Source: Lysobacteraceae bacterium
Lineage (GTDB): Bacteria; Pseudomonadota; Gammaproteobacteria; Xanthomonadales; Ahniellaceae
Direction: 5' to 3'
Length of the DNA: 46,222 nucleotides
NCBI GenBank assembly: GCA_002995625.1
Contig: PVBP01000014.1
Coordinates: 1 to 46,222, forward strand
In this document: in pieces, positions 44,801 through 46,222 of the stretch
Layout: each line of letters begins with the position of its first letter
How positions within the stretch are numbered: position 1 is the first letter of the stretch
The notes under the pieces: model-generated
What the model was told of the DNA's origin: nothing
Database searches by the model: none
Seen by the model: only the letters and a program-made list of their open reading frames with translations
Made by a program: the position numbers and the translations under genes

Positions 44801-45270
44801 CCGAGGCGGTGCCCGGCCTCGTCGGCACCGAGGAGGCGCTCGAGGAACTGGTGCCGATCGACGTCGCGCCGGCACCGGAACCCCGCCGCCGCCCGTTGGT
44901 CGCGGTGGTCGACGACTCGATCACGATGCGGCGCGTCACCAGCCGCGTGCTCGAGCGCAACGACCTCGAGGTCGTGACCGCGAAGGACGGCCTCGACGCG
45001 GTCGAGCGCTTCCAGGAGCGGATCCCGGACCTGATCCTGCTCGACATCGAGATGCCGCGCATGGACGGCTACGAGCTCGCGACCTACGTCCGCAACGACG
45101 TCCGCCTGCGCCACGTCCCGATCATCATGATCACGTCGCGGACCGGCGAGAAGCACCGTCAGCGCGCGCAGGAGATCGGCGTCAACCGCTATCTCGGCAA
45201 GCCGTACCAGGAGTCGGAACTGCTGAAGAACGTCGCCGAGATGCTGGACCTGAGCCATGAGCTCCGCTGA
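38860..45270 (+). CDS. chpA: Hybrid chemosensory histidine kinase ChpA (PilL)
   Basis: A 2136-residue CheA-like kinase at the centre of Pil-Chp signalling. The N-terminus resembles FimL (DDLGFSTLSWVKPELDQALARAREALE, with an Hpt-like LHQVQGTLRM). Hpt domains follow: H739 in FHTLKGSGRLVG, H1049 in IHTMHGALSMS (the family lysine is H, so possibly weak), and H1342 in LHTLKGNARAIG. Then come a dimerisation/helical region (about 1505-1640) and the ATPase with N box HMLRNAVAHGIE (N1696) and DDGRGM. A CheW domain (about 1820-1950) and a receiver with D2062 in LILLDIEMPRMDGYE complete it. ATG 38860 is preferred; GTG 38833 is in frame upstream. A linker carries a 10-residue tandem repeat (see repeat entry). 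It is shorter than Pseudomonas ChpA (about 2470 residues). Confidence 0.95.
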   Translation: MRLSDDLGFSTLSWVKPELDQALARAREALESYAEDSAEESGIDHCLSELHQVQGTLRMVELYGAAMVVDEMEQVARALKEQRLRQREEAFSVLMGGMVQLPDYLERLQGGHKDIPIVLLPLLNDLRACRGEKLLSESVLFSPDLEAPLPPEAAGAPFALPEARLKSEASQERFHYQRALLHWIRGQAPEASLADMVAVLDRLRALVVQDDARRLFWVAAGALDTVRSGGIEPSAAVKLLFGRVDREIRKLIQFGEPGFRADPPRDLLKNLLYYIAGASSRTERTRAIATAYGLDTLLPTERELEHAKGSLVGKNRALLDTVSAAIKDDLLKVKDALDLHLRSGAGHAELAAQVELLDRIGDTLGMLGLGEPRKAVQVQRDELARIAAGDRAADERALLEVAGALLFVETSLDDNIERLGADAGAPAPAEADAVASTVDLPAVEVRKIIDTLMKEAQGNLARIREAVVAFIESPWDHRRVHEVPQLLNEVSGAMTMLAVEDAPELLNALRRFVEAELLHHQRVPDAAQLDLIADAFASIEYYIEASREHRLDRASILETTRRSLEALGYWPPPEVSADWLDGGAATAEPFPPPVAPAPAEPTAPIGSELGELAGAALEASRPQPIASDAAAPAAEADAPDWHVRPESGALDAGITLAQTGAAEEDGEWVEVEEEVEEDVEPTLSGAFQVAPSSEIDNEIREIFLEEVGEEIGQLTEQLPAWAANRSDSELLKPIRRSFHTLKGSGRLVGAVAIGEFSWKVENMLNRVLDGSIRPSDAVVDLVEKAVAMLPELREALAQSRAPRVDIADVMMVADELAQGREAWVGRRARPKVRRVRRVWVPRAIAATAGPAVPGILAELAPLATADGAPAPVEQAPEADVPAAQGIDADAAAEEAGAGAAPGDEGWIGEPPSDHVGVGAEAIDAGDGWTGDPLAVDTPTDDAPASEAVTVEPSVDEAVPVEPFVDEAVPVEPFVDEAVPVEPFVDEAVPEEALEGFADDRARIPALDPLLLEILRTEVGGHIETLRAYLADAEAGLVRPIDDAVVHAIHTMHGALSMSDVPGISDVAGPLEGYAKRLRARHAVPEPAGIVAIREAADLLEATVMLLDQPGMPVPPAGDLPERIAALRDALPEASPAFAEDLAEPAVADLDAALDLSAFAHEEPVAADAAAPDFPLELESFDEIESALNAIAEMAPEDPGSGDGSAQVPAFDVEPGHGGEAEPEATADVAETSAGDPTVAAPVAEAPVVPNEPSDAAPDVAPVTEEPVPAWSWRQAAVAPAMPWVDEPEGTGALELADVDPDLVDLFVEEANEQLDVTDGAVARLREDMSDRGAIADLQRELHTLKGNARAIGLSPIGDLTHAIEAVIEAAAAGAIAIDRRIVESLERGFDRLHAMVNRVAQRQGLARPNAAIAHFEALAGVAAGAGEDAATAIPASAGAAVAADIEAAPAPTADATGRAEPVATAAVTDIPAATAAPRSVRDLDVVEAEATPDDVALRAPQELIRVRSDLLDALVNFAGEVAIYRSRLEQQIGSYRANLVELDQTVTRLRGQLRQLEIETEAQILSRYQREAEAGGEVVFDPLELDRFSTLQQLSRALSESVNDLIALQTNLDDLTRQSETLLLQQSRVSTELQEGLMRTRMVPFDSVVPFLRRLLRQTGDELGKRAQLRIEGAQGEMDRNLLERMKAPLEHMLRNAVAHGIESPDERVALGKPPEGEVRITVGREATEVVIKVSDDGRGMNREAIRAKAIQRGLLRDDAQLSDRDLFAFVLESGFSTAEQVTQIAGRGVGMDVVASEIKQLGGSLGIDSALGRGTTFTVRLPFTLAVTQAVLVRVGEHQFAVPMSAVQGIARIARTEYGKRMEDGHPVFSYAGDEYSMHDLAQLLSLPVARREQEPQLPLLLVRAGDQRAAVRIDGVLGSREIVVKPVGPQINSVPGIFGATIMGDGSVVMILDLAPLLRRALSLREQGAVERALEAALAEAVPGLVGTEEALEELVPIDVAPAPEPRRRPLVAVVDDSITMRRVTSRVLERNDLEVVTAKDGLDAVERFQERIPDLILLDIEMPRMDGYELATYVRNDVRLRHVPIIMITSRTGEKHRQRAQEIGVNRYLGKPYQESELLKNVAEMLDLSHELR
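41701..41820 (+). repeat. Tandem repeat, 4 x 30 bp, within chpA
   Basis: Four head-to-tail 30-bp units at 41701, 41731, 41761 and 41791, encoding the 10-residue unit VPVEPFVDEA. Units 2-4 are identical; unit 1 differs at two bases (VTVEPSVDEA). A truncated copy starts at 41821 (GTCCCCG). It lies in the acidic linker between the first and second classical Hpt domains. The multiple of three keeps the frame, so copy-number change would only alter linker length. Confidence 0.97.
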
Positions 45271-46222
45271 TCCCGCATTGCCGGGCCTCGCGCTGGTGCG
45301 CGAGCCGGCTCAGCCGGTCCGTCACCTGGCCGACGCGCTGGCCGAGATCGGCGCGACGCCGCGCCTCGAGGTCGAGGCCGCGGCGCTCGATTCCGCGGCC
45401 CTCGCGGACGCCGGAGTCGAGGTGCTGGTGGTGGCCCTGGGCGGCGGGATCGACCCGCCCACGGTGGTCACGAGTCCCTCGCTGCGCATCGTCTTCGACG
45501 ATCTCGACGTCAGCGCGGGCCTAACCGGCTGGGATCGCGCTCGCTGGCTGCGTCACCTCCGCGCGAAGATTCTCGGCGCGCGCGAATCCGGGCCGCCGCG
45601 CCCGGCGGGAGCGTCGCCGATCCCTGCGCGCCGCGAGGTCGCGTCGTCGCCGGGTGAACCGGTCGAGGGGCGCAGGTTCGGCGCGGACGCCGACGGCGAC
45701 TGGCGGGCGGACCACTGGCCGGCCGGTGCGGCCGATGCAGCCGCGTCGGGTGGGCACCTCGACGGGTCGGCCGATGGTGGCCTGGTCGCCGAGCGCGCGC
45801 CGGACCTCGATCGCGGTGCCGATCACTGGGCAGACGACGCGCGGACGCTCGCGCCGGAGCCGACCGCGCTTGCGCCGACCGACGAGGCCCTCCCGTCCGG
45901 GCAGTCCGCGACCGTGGATCGCCGGGCGCCGGAGCTGGCGCCGTTCGAGACCGAGTCGCGCGACGCCGGGGAACTTCCGTTCTCGAACGATGCCGGCGAT
46001 GCGGGCGACGTGCCGGTCGATGGCGACGACGCAAGCCTGCCCGCGTGGTCGGCGGTGGACGAGGATCGCGCTCGAAGCGGCGAGCCGGTCGGCGGACTCG
46101 ACGACCTGCTCGACGCCCTGCGGCGGGAATCCCCGGCCGAGGAGGGCCCGGCGCGCGAGGCGGCCGCACCGCCCCCGGAACCGCCGACGCCTCCGCCGTC
46201 GCGCGCTTTCGACCTCTCGTCG
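45257..46222 (+). CDS. N-terminal part of a probable Pil-Chp methylesterase (ChpB/CheB-like)
   Basis: An open frame of 322 codons runs from ATG 45257 to the window edge without a stop, overlapping the chpA 3' end by 14 bp. The first 110 residues (GLALVREPAQPVRHLADALAEIGATPRLEVEA, VEVLVVALGGG, LRIVFDDLDVSAGLTGWDRARWLRHLRAKILG) look like a degenerate receiver-like domain. A long acidic, A/P/D-rich linker follows to the edge. In Pseudomonas and Xylella the gene after chpA is chpB, a CheB methylesterase with a similar non-canonical N-terminus. The catalytic domain would lie beyond the window, so the identity is inferred from position and general resemblance. Confidence 0.6.
   Translation, partial: MSSADPALPGLALVREPAQPVRHLADALAEIGATPRLEVEAAALDSAALADAGVEVLVVALGGGIDPPTVVTSPSLRIVFDDLDVSAGLTGWDRARWLRHLRAKILGARESGPPRPAGASPIPARREVASSPGEPVEGRRFGADADGDWRADHWPAGAADAAASGGHLDGSADGGLVAERAPDLDRGADHWADDARTLAPEPTALAPTDEALPSGQSATVDRRAPELAPFETESRDAGELPFSNDAGDAGDVPVDGDDASLPAWSAVDEDRARSGEPVGGLDDLLDALRRESPAEEGPAREAAAPPPEPPTPPPSRAFDLSS

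Noticed and set aside
38869-45258. A 2129-codon open frame on the minus strand opposite chpA, with an R/D/L-rich predicted product
   Set aside because: It is the mirror of chpA in very GC-rich DNA, where stops are rare. The translation is low-complexity without motifs, and chpA is a well-supported gene.

Overview
The window is high-GC chromosomal DNA from a gammaproteobacterium, most likely a member of the Xanthomonadales/Lysobacterales or a close relative (inference). The evidence is gene order: lpxC-dciA-M23-secA-mutT, coaE-pilD-pilC-pilB, aroK-aroB, yggT-proC-yggS-pilT-pilU, and pyrB-pyrR-ruvX-yqgE-tonB-gshB next to pilG-pilI-pilJ-chpA. The chemosensory cluster lacks pilH and pilK, an arrangement known from Xylella-type genomes. 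No rRNA, tRNA, CRISPR array, insertion sequence or prophage is visible. Genes are packed closely, often with 4-nt GTGA/ATGA start-stop overlaps.

Layout. 1-6.6 kb: lipid A synthesis (lpxC), helicase loading (dciA), cell-wall peptidase (M23), protein export (secA) and a MutT-ThiE-like fusion. 6.6-11.2 kb (minus strand): coaE and the type IV pilus assembly genes pilD, pilC and pilB. 11.3-13.6 kb: a membrane glycosyltransferase, a DUF3429 membrane protein and an alpha/beta hydrolase. 13.6-17.6 kb: a QueD-like protein, Fur-controlled hemP, aroB-aroK, the exosortase xrtH and an epimerase-like protein. 17.7-20.1 kb: dodecin, an orphan OmpR-type regulator, pdxH and a BtuF-like protein without a signal peptide. 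20.2-22.2 kb: an exported protein of unknown function and a solitary Mrr-type nuclease. 22.2-25.2 kb (minus strand): an operon of histidine phosphatase, acyl-CoA dehydrogenase and APH-like kinase that resembles the LvaC/LvaA or ACAD10/11 system for 4-hydroxyacyl-CoA. 25.2-28.4 kb (minus strand): yggS, a small cysteine-containing exported protein, proC, yggT and DUF4426. 28.5-30.8 kb: the retraction ATPases pilT and pilU. 30.9-35.2 kb (minus strand): gshB-tonB and yqgE-ruvX-pyrR-pyrB. 35.5-46.2 kb: the Pil-Chp chemosensory operon pilG, pilI, pilJ, chpA and the start of a probable chpB that runs off the window.

The main theme is twitching motility. The window encodes the extension ATPase, the platform protein, the prepilin peptidase, both retraction ATPases and the chemosensory array that steers them; the major pilin gene pilA is not here. 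The observations most worth following are the XrtH sorting enzyme with no visible substrate, the split kinase/dehydrogenase operon with an added phosphatase, a QueD homologue lacking the catalytic cysteine, a clear Fur box over hemP, and an exact 30-bp tandem repeat inside chpA. I saw no clearly undescribed defence or mobile system.
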